Notes: a model not told the origin generated them from the letters alone. 64,000 nucleotides of DNA from Halichondria panicea (GCF_963675165.1 NC_087383.1:2200979-2264978), one strand, 5' to 3'. Positions 23,751 to 36,606 are shown, numbered from the stretch's first letter. Numbers and translations are program-made.

Positions 23751-24512
23751 CTGTGTGGGGAGAAGAGAGGGAAGTGAAACACTTCAACTGGTGTATAAGA
23801 CAAAGAATGCATGTATTTGTAAGACAAATGAATACATGTACTTACATACACCGTACAAGCATACCAACACTATACCTGACACAAGGCAGTAAACTTCTTG
23901 AACACTTTACGTACCTACCATCTACCTGTACACACACCCTCACCTGGAGGACCAGCTCCACCTTCTCTATCTGCCTGATGTGATCTCAAACACAACATTT
24001 CCGAATCTGAACCTGGGCGAGTAAGAAAAAATGTTCACATAATTATAGCATAACTTTGCATAAGATCAAGGTCGTAGCAAGAGGTCAGGCTGGTCAGGTT
24101 TTGGCCTAACCACTTTTTGCAGCTGGGTATAGTAATGGTCGTAAATATTGTAAGTGATAATGCGCATGCTGTTTTGGTGAGGAAAAGTGATGGCCTTTTT
24201 CTTAGGTAAAAAATTCACCACTGTATGCAAAAGTTCCAATAGTACAAAAACAGTTGACCTTTAATTGTAAGTTGGCCTGACCACTTTAAAGTTGCTTGCT
24301 ATGCCCCTCCATGAAGATTGGGGCATAAAAATAAGTTAATATAGCCTCACACTGGAGGAATTGTTAAAGTCTAGATTAGTAGTAGAGTCTGAGCTTCAGT
24401 CAAACAGTGGACAAAGTACGTACCAGAGCAATTAATGGCACATGTGATGATTATCATGTTGTTTAATAGAAGTATGCTAGTATAACGGCTACTCAAGTAT
24501 ACGGAGACTCAC

Positions 24513-24636
24513 AGAGTGGGTGGAGCATATCTCCATGAACGCTGATGTATGGATGATTGGCTTGGTCACGTCAGAGTACTTGTTGATACCCAGCCTTCTG
24601 TCCAGGGGGTCCACTGTCGATGCTCGCAAGAACTCT
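24513..24636 (-). pseudogene. Unassigned exon-like block, second copy
   Basis: This 124-nt copy of the exon at 5525-5648 has the same splice borders and an open frame; VSMEICS is changed to AFMEICS. Confidence 0.4.
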
Positions 24637-25329
24637 CTGTGGGGGGTACAATGAGTGTATGTATATTCATACCCTCTGCATGGCAACGAAAATAGCTAAT
24701 TTGCAATTTAGATCATACGATACTTTAGTAGAAGGTAGAAACACACATGACCATCATCACATGACCATCATTCGTACATACACACTTTCAACTATTTGAC
24801 CACAAATTCAGTTCTGGTAATCACATTTCTTACTTGATTTCTTGAAGGCTTCCTGAATGCACGGGTTCATTACTGACAGGGCCGCATTCTCAGCCTCAAA
24901 CAGCGCGAAGGTATACAGAAAAACATGATCAACTCTAAACCTACAGATAACCGGACAATTCATGGAAAGTTACGAAAGGGTCAAATTTTCTGCTGATTTG
25001 GCATTTTTTTACCAAAAATTTATGATTATGGTTAAATTGAAAAACAGTCTAGTCCAGTAATGTACATAGATGCAGTGCATATTGTATGCCATAATCTGTA
25101 CAGGTATACTGTACCACTTTTATCACCTGTTGTTTGTAGCACTCGAGTATACCCCATCGGCACACTTCTCTGCTCCAACTCCTTACAGCGATCCAGTGCC
25201 TTCTTGAGCTCTTCCTCCATCACAAGTCTCTCTTGCACAGCAGACTGGGTAATAGATTGCATGGTGGTCATGTACACACACACAGGTATACAGATACAAC
25301 CATCACAACATCGTGGTGGTTAGCCTCAA

Positions 25330-25406
25330 TTCCAGGCCGCGAAGAGAAAGGCGGCCTGGAATACCTTGTATGCACATGTGCGTACATTACCCCAAAAAGG
25401 GGGTAA
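25330..25406. other. Cluster of three adjacent short hairpins
   Basis: In order: TTCCAGGCCGC paired with GCGGCCTGGAA (25330-25361), the near-palindrome TGTATGCACATGTGCGTACA (from about 25367), and TTACCCC paired with GGGGTAA (25387-25406). The block is not present in the paralogous regions I compared. Confidence 0.5.
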
Positions 25407-26744
25407 TCCGTGCATTTGTGGATACTGTCAGTAAAATAAACCGTATACTATTTGTATTTTGAAGTTACGGTCCGTTACATAAAAGTATTGTGCAAATAAA
25501 AAATTATGACTGAGTTCTTACGCCTTTTATTGTATCAAGCCAAGTCTCTACTTAACGACACTGTAAGGGCATATCTCATGGACACTGATGCAGATGATTG
25601 GTTTGATCACGTCAGAGTACGCGTCGATACCCAGCTATCTGTCCGGGGGGTCCACAGTCGATGCTTGCAGGAAGAACCCTCTGTGGGGGGTACAATGAGA
25701 GTCATAATTATTATTATGATTCAGTTCCGGGAATAAATGTCATAGAAAGTCACTAATTGACTCACCTTTTTTCCAGCCGAGGCAAATGGAGCACAGCTAT
25801 AATAGGTTACGTCTCTGTGGGGCATGTAAAAATTGATTGACTTAAATTGTGTATCAGGTTTTAAGCAACTAATAAGGATTATCACTTATTGAGCGCACAA
25901 TTCCCCGCCCACACACACCTGGTCAGTAGACAGCTGATTGCCTATCCACAACATTGAAGGATTTTATCGCAGCCATGTACTTCATTGTACAGCTGCAAGG
26001 GGAGTGACGTGTGATACAGTGTGATTCAATGAAAGTCAGTACAACACAGTTAGTGTATGTTTACCAAAGAGGTACATGAGATTGTTCTGACAAATCATTC
26101 TTGTACTCTCTAATACACTAACAGGGTTTCATCTAGGATAACAAGTTGGGGGGGGGGGGAGATTTGGGAGTGCGTAAGCGCGTCACAAAATGTTTGGCTA
26201 TGCCCACTTTTTTCTTTTTGAGTTGATTACAACATGCTTAACACAGTTTTAGTTAATCATGCACATTAACTAATGCGGTGACATGTAGTACTAATGTGAT
26301 GATGTCATTATTCTACAACATGGGGGGAAGAACCACCCCCCCCCCCAATAGATGAAACCCTGACTAACTGATACAGTACCAGAAATGCAACCTTTATATG
26401 GGGAAAAAAAACGGGCAATAGTCTCTAGACACAATCGGCATCATGTATTGTGTATTTTGCCTAAGCCATAATCAGTACATACTGTATAGCAGGTCATTTT
26501 CGTGGGATAAAAAATCCGAGACAAAAACATAGGCGTGGTGCAGCAGTGATTTCGTGTGTAAAAATTCCCTTTGCTCCACTGCATTGCACGCGTTCCGGTC
26601 AACCATGCCTACGTTTTCGTGAGTGATAAATATTCGTCAAGGTTTAGCTTGCCCACGGAAACTATACCCAGGACGCTATACGTACGGTACGGTATACTGT
26701 ACCACTTTATCACCTGTTTCAAGTACTCTTCCTTCTCCCGTTAC

Positions 26745-26867
26745 TTTGTAGCACTCGAATATGTCCACCCCGTCCACTGCAGGCACACTGCTCTGCTTCA
26801 ACTCCTTACAGTGATCCAGTGCCTTCTTGAGCTCTTCCTCCATCACAAGTCTCTCTTGCACAGCAGA
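26745..26867 (-). pseudogene. Coiled-coil exon fragment, another copy
   Basis: Same exon as 10628-10750; here it reads ALDHCKELKQSSVPAVDG. Open and with conserved splice borders. The block 26450-27960 parallels 10330-11830 and 41970-43560. Confidence 0.45.
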
Positions 26868-27463
26868 CTGGGTAATAGATTGCATGGTGGTCATGTACAC
26901 ACACAGGTATACAGATACAACCATCACAACATCGTGGTAGTGGTACAGTAGTTATAATAAAGGTACAGTAGACTCTCGTTATTCCGACTCTCTGAAGTAC
27001 GGCCTGAAATGTGGCCAACTCGCTATTCTGTATACCTGCTGCCCCAAACTAGTAATTTTATACGTATACATTTTGGGTGTGGTTTAGCAGAAAAACTGTG
27101 TGTGGGGGGAGTGGTTGGGGTGTACAATGAGAGGTAGGAAGCGGGATGCTCATGAACACTACAATGAAAGTTATAAAAAAGGTAAACCGTTTTGTGAGCA
27201 AACACAGCTGTGGGATTACATTGTAATAGAGAGGAAATGATTCATTATCTTTATTTATTATCCTCGAGACAAAACCGCAAAATTAGTCATTAATATTCGA
27301 GGTAGGTTGATTATAAGCCGCGGCTATATTCTGAAATGCAAACTACCGCGCTATTCCGGCCAAGTTGCACTGTCGCAAGGGTGGCCGGATTAACGAGAGT
27401 CTACTGTACATGTATTAATTATACAGTATTCACCGAGTGTATACATGTACATGCTAAACTCAC

Positions 27464-27613
27464 ATCTGCCTTGCTGTTGGCCAGTTCCAATTCTCTCACC
27501 AGCTCAGCCATGACACCCGGGTCCATGATTTGAGACCTCTCGAGCAGCTTCTCCTCCAGCTCCCTCAGCAGGTCATCCTCTAGACATTGAATGGTCTCAC
27601 TCTTCTCCTCAAC
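27464..27613 (-). pseudogene. Coiled-coil exon fragment, 50 codons, another copy
   Basis: Open copy of the exon at 6800-6949 (EEKSETIQCLEDDLLRELEE), with intact acceptor and donor. Confidence 0.5.
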
Positions 27614-27957
27614 CTGACAGGGGAACATCAATAAGTTGCTGCCAGGTGGAGAATACTCGACATACAATAGTGACGTGCATGTACAGTCAACTACAGAAAA
27701 TCTGGCAATGAAATTTAACGGTATTCTCCCACTTTGAGATAAAGGTCAGCTTAAAGTTGGACTGTAGGTTAGGTATTAAATAGGCATCTGCTATCAGGGT
27801 TGTTGCAATAACTATTATAAAGAGATAGTACGTACGTGTAATCACACAGTACACCATCAGATCGGCTATTCAGAGCATAGATCATACAGTATATACATGA
27901 TCAATTGCTAAATGCTTTGAAATGCAGCTCACTAGCAAAAAAGTAATACCTAGCAAA

Positions 27958-27964
27958 TACGGTA
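27958..27964. mobile_element. Excision footprint TACGGTA of a Tc1/mariner-like MITE
   Basis: The sequence AGCAAA-TA-CGG-TA-GTAG occupies the place where 43567-43839 holds a full element and where 7291-7300 and 11830-11838 hold a bare TA. Two TAs flanking three terminal bases is the known footprint of Tc1/mariner-type excision. Confidence 0.7.
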
Positions 27965-28166
27965 GTAGATCTATTTAAGGCCACTAAACACTGCACATGT
28001 GTATCTCTCACCTCTGTGGGTGGTATAGGAACGAGGGAGGCCCTCTGATACTGTCTAGAGGACTGGATTTCTTCTCACTGCCAATCTAGGAGGTATGAAA
28101 ACAAAATATGCATTTGGTAAAATCTACTCTCAAACAACATTGCACATTGACCATTCCTCCTCTCAC

Positions 28167-28371
28167 CTCCTGCTCGTTCAGGAACATCATGAACCTTTGA
28201 AGGACTCGTCACATGATCTTGGAGCAAAAAGATACGGACTTGGTTGAGGATTTGAGTGTGAGGATAAAGTGAGAGAGGAGGTTGTGGGGGAGGGGCCTCA
28301 GACCAGGGCTGGTGGGACGTAGTGTCACGTGAGAGAAGACTCGGACACATGGTCCTCCGTCTGGACAGCTG
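28167..28371 (-). pseudogene. Kinesin-neck-like exon, degenerate copy
   Basis: Aligned with the open exon at 44103-44324, this copy starts QLSRRRTMCPSLLSRDTTSH but has small deletions that break the frame in the second half. Confidence 0.45.
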
Positions 28372-28679
28372 CTGTGAGGAGAATGAGAATTGTAAGGCAC
28401 TGGAATTGAACTGTGCACAAGCACAAAATACATGCACTATTTTATTCGTACTACATAACTAACTAAAAATGCTCACCAATAAAACACCACACACCACTTG
28501 GTGTACAACATTTTAACGAATCTAAAAGTATACAAATGAACTTCAGTTCCTCTAGACAACCTGCCCAACCCTCCATATACACACTGGCTGGATCATGCAT
28601 AAAGAAAATGGCATCTATTTTCACAGCGTTTGACCAGCAAACGTATCAGAGAGAATAATCTCACGCCCATATTGCTGAT

Positions 28680-28874
28680 TTGCTTGAAATGCCCACCACC
28701 ATCTTAGCAATGTACCAGCAAGGGGCTTTTGTTGTGAGCATCAATGGTAGGCCATGGCATTCAGTTGCTATTGATGAGTCACATGAAATACAGGTACTCT
28801 CTGATAAGAAGATTTTGTGCAATCAGATCTTAATTAGAAATGGAGGCTCACTATCAAAGCCTATAAGGTGTTAG
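28680..28874 (+). pseudogene. Fragment of a mobile-element-associated ORF (GRPWHSVAIDESHE)
   Basis: The open frame reads YQQGAFVVSINGRPWHSVAI and DESHEIQ. The pattern 'FVV...G/RPW/F...S..ID..HE' resembles proteins I associate with repetitive elements in invertebrates, but I cannot name the family. Copies on the same strand lie at 37305-37450 and 44631-44876. Possible splice donor after Q (GTACTC). Confidence 0.3.
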
Positions 28875-29021
28875 GTATTCTGAAAATAATTTTCTTCTAC
28901 CAACTAGATCAAAACTATAAAGGAAACAATTTTACTTTTCCCTATAGTGAGATCTCAGCTCTCTCAACTCTGGCGACCAATACTGCTCAAAGACATTTAT
29001 TCTTAAAGTGATTGAGCTCAC

Positions 29022-29093
29022 CTTTGGTAGCGCTGACTTATCACAGCTGTTGGTCCAATTCTCCAGAACTCTGAGCTTCCCCTCGAGGTGCAA
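29022..29093 (-). pseudogene. 24-codon exon (LHLEGKLRVLENWTNSCDKS)
   Basis: A TCACTTGCAG acceptor and GTGAGC donor bound a 72-nt open exon. Copies lie at 37616-37687 and 44970-45041, with degenerate ones at about 9655 and 41287. In the best-ordered unit it sits between the kinesin motor exons and the neck-like exon, so it is probably part of the kinesin's neck region. Confidence 0.45.
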
Positions 29094-30159
29094 CTGCAAG
29101 TGACAGAAGAGAAAATAGCTCCAATAATATTATACAATAATTAGTAGTATAGACACTGAAAGAGCAGATTACAAGGGACATAATTATTGCAGTGCTTATA
29201 ATTATAGCTGCTCAAAGTGGTCATAAAGCTTCAACAGAACAACCAACCTGTATATTAAAATAGATGCATGTACCCTGGGAGCAATGCAGACGTCAATCAG
29301 TGAAGTATTTATTAACAGCTGTAGGCACACACTTGCCCAACCCACCACCAGAGAGGACACCCTGATAGTGCCATCACTGTGTTCCTCATCTCTAACCCTG
29401 CTTTCAATGGTCAGCTTGTAAATCGAGGTATGGGAAAAACGCTCCAATGTAAACACTGAAAGAGTAGTACTTCAGAAACAGACATACAGGTTGGTTGTCC
29501 TATATTGCAGTGCTTGTAATTATAGCTAATACAAGGGTGTTCAGCCATGCAAAGTAGACTACCTTACCATAACAACCAATCGTGATCCATTAATCTAAAC
29601 ATCTTCATACATACAAAATTCAGTCCATAATAAAAGAGAGTGAGTATCGAGCGTATATCGTTACTTGCATCAGATGTATTCGGAGTGTAACATTATACCT
29701 GTCTGAACAACTTGTGGCATAAAATGTTTCTGCCTTGAGGTAAGTAGCGGCTTCGGGTACTCGGATTGTTTGGTTAAAAAGCAGGAAGTTACGTCACTTT
29801 CCGAATACATTTGACGCAAGGTAATGCTACGTTGGATACTCCCTCTCTTTTATTATGGACTCTTGCTATTAGCGGCCTCTCAAAACTGGTAAGAAACTTA
29901 AGCAACTGTAATCACATGACGTACGTACATGTACCGACACCATTTTATGAAGGAGAGAGTATAATTATACAAAGCAGTACATTCAGCGTGGGATTAATAT
30001 AAGGACTGCACATTTCCATGCAGTGCATACTGTAGAATGTAACTATAGTAACTCACACGGTTCATTCTGACAACTTAATTTGATATGATCTTCATCAAAA
30101 AAGCAACGGGAAGTTTTACTTGATTGGCTACTGTATCAGCTTGTCCCAAAACTGCTCAC

Positions 30160-30489
30160 CCGTGGCACCTGTTGCACTTACACGCTCTGACCAGCCAGGT
30201 CAACCAGGCTCTGAACACAGAGAAGGAGGTAAAATCATCATAATAACAATAGCTTATATGTACATTTACACATACATAGTCTGTACGTGTAGATCAAATT
30301 AAAGCAAAATAGTCGACCTAGTGTGTTCACAGCTGTAGGCACACACTTGCCCAACCCCACTCACCAGAGAGGACACCCTGATAGTAGTGCCATCACTGAG
30401 TTCCTCATCTCTAACCCTGCTTTCAATGGTCAGTTTGAATATTGTGTGTGATCTGGAGTTGTGCTCGGTAGATCCAAATGTCTGGTTCT
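30160..30489 (-). pseudogene. Kinesin motor exons with switch I and II (frameshifted copy)
   Basis: Exon 30365-30489 encodes NQTFGSTEHNSRSHTIFKLT, containing the kinesin switch I motif NSRSH, and ends RVSSL. Exon 30160-30210 encodes the switch II motif SLVDLAG, but one base is missing compared with the copy at 46093-46144, so it reads GQSV and stops. Kinesins are microtubule motors; the residues around the switches resemble kinesin-7/CENP-E. No P-loop exon (GQTxSGKT) is visible nearby. Confidence 0.7.
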
Positions 30490-31665
30490 CTGAGCAGAAG
30501 AGATTATACACATTACCAGCACATCAGGTGCACAGGCAGCATGCATGTACATGTACACACAAGGCTAAGTCTGAGAGCTCACACTAGGGCAGACCAACAG
30601 TGGCTGTAATAAAGAGGTGACATGCTAACACAGGTTGCATGAAACCAACCCTATGGAGACTGGGCCATTAACCTGGCTATAGGGTGATCACATTAGACAG
30701 ACAGGTTCACAAAGGTGCACAAGTGATAGTGACTTACTCTCCCCGATCTCAATGAGACTAGTAAATATCTTGGGGAGGGAAATCGGCTCCTCAGACAACC
30801 CAACCAACTTATGAGTTAGCCTAGCTTGCACTAATTTAAAGCCCTATTGATTATTAGTCATAAAAGTGCAACAAAAGCTGTGCTGCCTAGCAGCAGCCAT
30901 TGTGAACTTTGACCGCTTTGGAGATACATAATTATGGCAGGAAATGCAACTTCTGTTTCCTATAATTATTGGACCAAAGCTAATTCTCCAGAGGTGCACA
31001 CTTAATACACGGCAATCAGAGAGTGCAAAAACTCAACTCTGCAGTTCTGGTACTGTAAGACCTCTAATTAAGGTGACCCTCCAAATATGCGACACTCTCG
31101 AGCTTAGGTAATTTTCTGACTTCTACGACAGCTACGTTGACAATTATGTTTTAATGTCGCGTCCTAAATGATGTAAATATAGCCACACCCTAGCATCGTT
31201 TTTGGAAAACACGTTCTAGAAATTGAGGCAAGTATAGACTGAGTAGAGCTATCCATAATCAGATACGACATCAGGTTTTTAACATAATTGTTCAACCTCC
31301 AAAAGAAGCGACATCTGGCTTCGTAATTAGTTAAAAAAAGTGTCGCTTTAATTAAAGGTCTTACGGTAATCACATTTCTTACTTGAATACGTCGGGTTCA
31401 TTACTGACAGGGCAGCATTCTCAGCCTCAAACTGTGCAAAGGAACAGAACAGAGCATGATCCACGACCTTACAAGGTAACTTAAACCAACAGATTAACCA
31501 GACAATATTATTGATGAACCAGACAATAATCTATGGCTGATCAATTGACTCACCCTCTTTCCATTCGGAGAATGCTGTAATACTTTAGCAATGGAGCCAG
31601 GTTTTGTCTCTGTTGGGTATGTGAACAGTGAAAATCAAATATCTTTGGTGGATGTGGATGTGGTC

Positions 31666-31708
31666 TGCAAAAAAAGTGGGTGTCTGAGATACACCCACTT
31701 TTTTTGCA
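31666..31708. promoter_or_regulatory. Shortened conserved hairpin upstream of NLR copy 3
   Basis: The stem here is TGCAAAAAAAGTGGGTGT paired with ACACCCACTTTTTTTGCA around CTGAGAT. About 15 bp of the upper stem and loop are lost, but pairing and the 78-bp distance to the ATG remain. Confidence 0.6.
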
Positions 31709-31785
31709 AGTCATGCAAAAACAACACACAAATATATTTCAGAGAGAGCTAGAGCTAGCTGCAAGGCACAGATTTATTTGCTGGA

Positions 31786-34713
31786 ATGGCCACTAAAGAG
31801 CAGAACCAAGGTATAAAGACAGTCATGTTTACTACAAAGGATAAACACAATGATTGCTAAAGCATAAAACCCTCAATGGTGATTGCTAACCTTGTGTGCT
31901 TGCTTATCTATCTTCAGAGCTCACAATTGATGATCTGAAGACAGAAATGAAACTGACTGATGAGCAGCTCAATACAGCAATAAAGGAACCAGATCTACCC
32001 GAGTTAGCAGCATGTTTCGACAATGTTCACAATGGCTATCTTGAAAAACTGGAGCTCTCACCTGGAGAACAAACTGACGTGAGGACTAGAGCATTTGTAG
32101 ATGGCACTCTGGCAGGAATGTTGCTGGCTTTGAAATTCTGGATACTAACCAACGGACTAGATGCCACTTTCCAAGCTCTGCTACTCATCATACTCTCCCT
32201 ACTCAAAGAAGACGTTGCTGTTCGAGTGTGCAAGTACTTGTCTGACAAATGTGAGTCTGTCATGTGAGAGTGTGGTCATTGTGGTACCATACGTTGTGGG
32301 AGTGATTGCAACCAAATAAGGGACTCTTCAACTTAATTGCTATTGTTACACATACAGTTCTCTTTTACTATCACCAGGAATGGTACTCACCTATTGTTTT
32401 GTTTCCCCAGACTGCACCACCTCGTGTCCCCCCTCCCGAGAGAGGGTCCTGCTGAACCACAAGCTGTCTTCGTACAGGGACTATCTACAAAGTTTCTACA
32501 GAGCACAAGTATCCACATCATCCACACAATGGCCTCCTGTCCCAACAAACAAAGTCTTCAAACTGGCCATGATTCAGAAGGAGAAAATACAGAGAGGAAG
32601 AATCGACGATGAATTTGTTAAACTAACAATTACGGGGAAAATTGATGACATTTTACTTTTAAAGACTCCTGTTAACTTGACTAAGATTTTCTCTGAGATT
32701 GGGGATAGACGAAACTTTGTGTTGATTGAAGGAGCTCCCGGCTCTGGCAAGAGCACCCTTGCTCTACACATCTGTCAGGAGTGGGCAAAGGGGAAACTGT
32801 TCCAAGAGTTCAATATTGCAATCCTCGTGAAACTGAGAGATCCCCTCGTTAGAGAAGCAAAGACAATTGCTGACATACTTCCCTGCATTGATACGGCCGT
32901 GGCTAACGAGACAGAGGCAGAAATAAAATCACTGTATGGCAAAGGTGTACTGTGGGTGCTGGATGGATGGGACGAGCTTCCTTCTGACCTCCCTAGAGAC
33001 TCAATCATCAACAAACTAATCCGACTAGACATGTCACAAAAAGGAGCCCTACACGAATCAGCTGTGATTGTAACATCTCGACCGTCATCTTCGGCTGAGC
33101 TCCACCCACGTGTATCGTCCAGGGTGGAAGTGTTGGGGTTCACTCCACATCAACTAGAACAGTATTTTACCGAGTGTCTGAATGGTGACTCACAAGCTGT
33201 GCATACTCTATTGGAGAGAATTCGAGAGAACCCAGTGGTAGAAGGTAGCTGTTACCTCCCCCTCAATGCTTCCATCATCGTTAATTGCTTCCTTTCTGAC
33301 AACCACTCCCTCCCAACATCCAACCACGGGATATTCACCACAGTTGTCCAGAGCTCTCTCAAGAGATACCTCAAGGAGAAGTTGGGGAAGACCACTCCAG
33401 TGGGAGACATCACATCCCCAGACTCACTGCCCTCGGAAATTAGAACACAGACCGTACAAATGTGTCAACTTGCATATCATGGGATCGAACAAAATAAAGC
33501 GACATTTACTGATGGTGATTTGGCTGCTCTTTGCATTCCGAAGGAGATTTCAAACGTTGGATTGTTACAAACTGTTCCCAGTATCATTAGCGATGGTGAT
33601 CTGGTTTACTACTGCTTTCTCCACCTGTCTATTCAAGAGCTACTGGCAGCAATCCACATCTCTCTCATGCCTCCCAAGCAACAAATTTCTGTATTCCAGA
33701 AGCTCTTCGGGAATCCTCGATTCAGTGCAGTCTTCCAGTTTTACGCTGGTATCACCAAACTGAGAACTAGTAGACCAATCCTCAGCTTGCTACCTCGATT
33801 CTTGTGTCCAGTTCCAGCCACTGTTTTTGATCTGGTCAGAAAGGTTGTCAAAAATAAGCCGACGATCTTTTTGTTGTCCCTCATCAATTGTTTATACGAA
33901 GCTGAAGACTCGCAACTGTGTTTGTTTGTGGCTAATCTTCTTAATCACAATCTAGATCTTAATCACACTACAATGAATCCTATTGACTGCCTCTCTGTTG
34001 GATATTTCGCATCAGCTTGTTCCAATAGCAGTAATGGATTCACACTTAGCCTCATCAATTGCTCTATTGGTGACCAAGGCTGCAAATTTCTGGCCCGAGG
34101 ACTCTCCAAGTGTCCCAACTCTAATAATGATATTCCTACAGAAGGGATACACATCGCTGAGATTATCGAGAACACTAGTTCAATATCTGAATTGGATTTG
34201 TCTAATAATGCCATTGGTAACAGTGGACTTTGCGAACTCTGTGCGGCCTTGTCCACTAACACATCATTAAAGACACTGATCCTGGCTAATTGCTCACTAA
34301 CAATATCAGACGACAATGGAGCTGCCCTCTATCAACTTCTGAATACAAACAATTCCCTCAAATATCTTAATTTGTCTGAAAACACAGTGACTAGCTGTCG
34401 TCACATTGCTGCTGGACTAGCAGTCAATAAGACTCTGAGAATATTGTACTTGTATAAGTGTGAACTGACTGATCAGAGTATCGAGGAGCTATCAACTGGA
34501 CTGATCAACAAGATTGAAGCACTGTGCATTCATATTAATGCCTCAATAACAGAAGATGGAATGAAGACGCTTGCCAGACATCTAACCACCCACTGCTCTG
34601 AACTGACATGGTTGTGGATACCCAGCCACCTAAGATCCTGTATCGAGACAGTATTCAGGGACACTAACAAAGAGAGGAAGAGAAATGGACTACCCGAGAT
34701 TGATGTGTGGTAA
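31786..34713 (+). CDS. NLR copy 3: death-fold, NACHT and LRR receptor
   Basis: Exons 31786-31810, 31918-32250 and 32411-34713 join in frame to a predicted 886-aa protein. The death-fold exon is nearly identical to copy 1. The NACHT has GAPGSGKST and LWVLDGWDEL, with the variable block of the copy 2 type (AVANETEAEIKSLYGKG). The linker before the LRRs is the shortest of the four (KVVKNKPTIF). Exposed LRR positions differ from the paralogues (LYLYKCELT, WLWIPSHL). Its 3' flank lacks the AATAAA block of the other copies because a TIR element begins 56 bp after the stop. Confidence 0.93.
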
Positions 34714-34768
34714 TTGTTGTTTACCCGAGATTAATTATGTTTATTAATTGATTGATTATTAATTGTTA

Positions 34769-35899
34769 TTATGCCTCGAGGCGTAGCCGCATGAGGGATA
34801 GGGTAAAGCTGACTGTGTGTGTACGTATGTCTGTGTGTCTGTGTGTCTGTTCCAGCTGTAACTGCTCAACGGTTGCAATGCGACGAAAACTAACAGCTTC
34901 TATAGGCTTCTAGCCACGTTCTCTTGGATTTTGATTCGTGGATTTGCAAACTAAAGCTTCTTTCTCGAGTTATGGCTAGTTTGACTCACATTGAAGGCTG
35001 TTGCAGTCTCTTCAGAATCTTTCATAGCATCATCTGTCCGCACAAACTTTCTATTTAACATATGAGTTAGCCTTGCACTAAAGCGCTAGCTTTTTGTTAG
35101 CTACAATACTCAGAAAATATCTGTTAAAACAGCTAGCTAGCAGTTAGCCATTTGTGAAATTGATCTCTTTGGACACACCCTTTAATTATTCCTGTGTATG
35201 TAATGCGCATGCGCGCTCATTCCCCACGTGTGAGAAAATAATAATATCCAAGATCCAGATCCAGATCCTCCTGGCAGAATCATCTTTGTCTTGAAGGCCT
35301 GGTAAGCCACAAAACACTACCATAATTATAACAATATAGATAACAATATGCATGTACACAGGTCTTTTCTTCTTAGATATTATATACACTGAACTACAGA
35401 TCTTGGAAGAATCAATTTTCTTCTTTCTTGAGGTTCTAGTAAGCCACATAATACAACAATAGATGCATGTAAATAAGTCTTTTCTTCTCAGTGACTTTAT
35501 ATAGATAAGCTAACTTTAATATAAAATTCATTATAGAAACTAATATAACACTCTAATACTTTTCAGCGAAAGCAAAAACATGGCGAGAGGCATTAGCACA
35601 GCGCCAGCTTGAACACTAGTTCATACAGTTTTGACAATTGATTTTAATTAATTCTGCCATAATGCATTCAATGACAATTTAAATGCATAGAGAAAAGTAG
35701 TGAAGTATTATATACTAGTATATATAATTATGTTAGACACTATAAAAACAAAATTAATGTTGTTAATTAATTACAACTTGTCAATAGCACAGCAATAACA
35801 AAGGCTTCTCCTTGGTAACAATAACAGACACACAGACACACGCACGCGCACACAGTCAGCTTTACCGTATCCCTCGTGCGGCTACGCCTCGAGGCATAA
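34769..35899. mobile_element. TIR element of about 1.1 kb in the 3' flank of NLR copy 3
   Basis: TTATGCCTCGAGGCGTAGCCGCA at the left is inverted as TGCGGCTACGCCTCGAGGCATAA at the right, with further subterminal pairing (AGGGATA, AAAGCTGACTGTGTG). The interior has CA-rich stretches and no convincing gene. A left-truncated copy is at 62339-63425. Extra right-end pieces lie at about 36290-36390 and 63820-63910. Confidence 0.7.
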
Positions 35900-35999
35900 C
35901 AAGGGCTTCTCCTTGGTAATAATGATAAATGCTCACATCCACAGTAAATTGTCAATGAACACAAAGCAATTTGCTAGTGAAAATCCAATTTAACGCTCT

Positions 36000-36262
36000 G
36001 ATGCCTTTTGTTCATATAATTATGAGGAAGATGAGCAAATTAACGTTCACTTTAGCCCTCCCAAACATCTTCTAAACATCTTCATGATTGCCAGGCCCTC
36101 GTATTGCAGCTGAAGGAGGTCCTGTGTGGGGAGAAGAGAGGGCAGTGAAACACTTCAACTGGTGTAAGACAAATGAATACATGTACTTACATACACTGTA
36201 CAAGCACAACACTATATACCTGACACAAGGCAGTAATTTTTTTCTTCTCCTTGGTAATGATA

Positions 36263-36300
<38 letters not shown>

Positions 36301-36606
36301 CAGCTTTACCGTATCCCTCGTGCGGTAATAATAGACACACACGCACAGTCAGCTTTACGGTATCCCTCGTGCGGCTACGCCTCGAGGCATAACAAGGGCT
36401 TCTCCTTGAATTGGATAAATGCTCACATGCACAGTAAATTGTCAATGCAAGCAATTTGCTAGTGAAAATCAAATTTAATGTTCTGATGCCTTTTGTTCAT
36501 ATAATTATGAGGAAGATGAGCAAATTAACGTTCACTTTAGCCCTCCCAAACATCTTCTAAACATCTTCATGATTGCCAGACCCTCGTATTGCAGCTGAAG
36601 GAGGTC
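36000..36606 (-). pseudogene. Two tandem EFR3-like exon remnants
   Basis: The exon DLLQLQYEGLAIMKMF ends at high borders 36121 and 36606. In both, a duplicated AAACATCTTC/T stretch breaks the frame just after KMF. Between them lies a (CA)n run at about 36264-36298. A possible preceding exon (RQMENVELVFQ) lies near 36720-36755. Confidence 0.35.

Noticed and set aside
36212..36472. Cys/Val-rich ORFs around (CA)n runs (also 63738-63992, 35767-35964)
   Set aside because: Microsatellite translation (CVCVCV or THTHTH).
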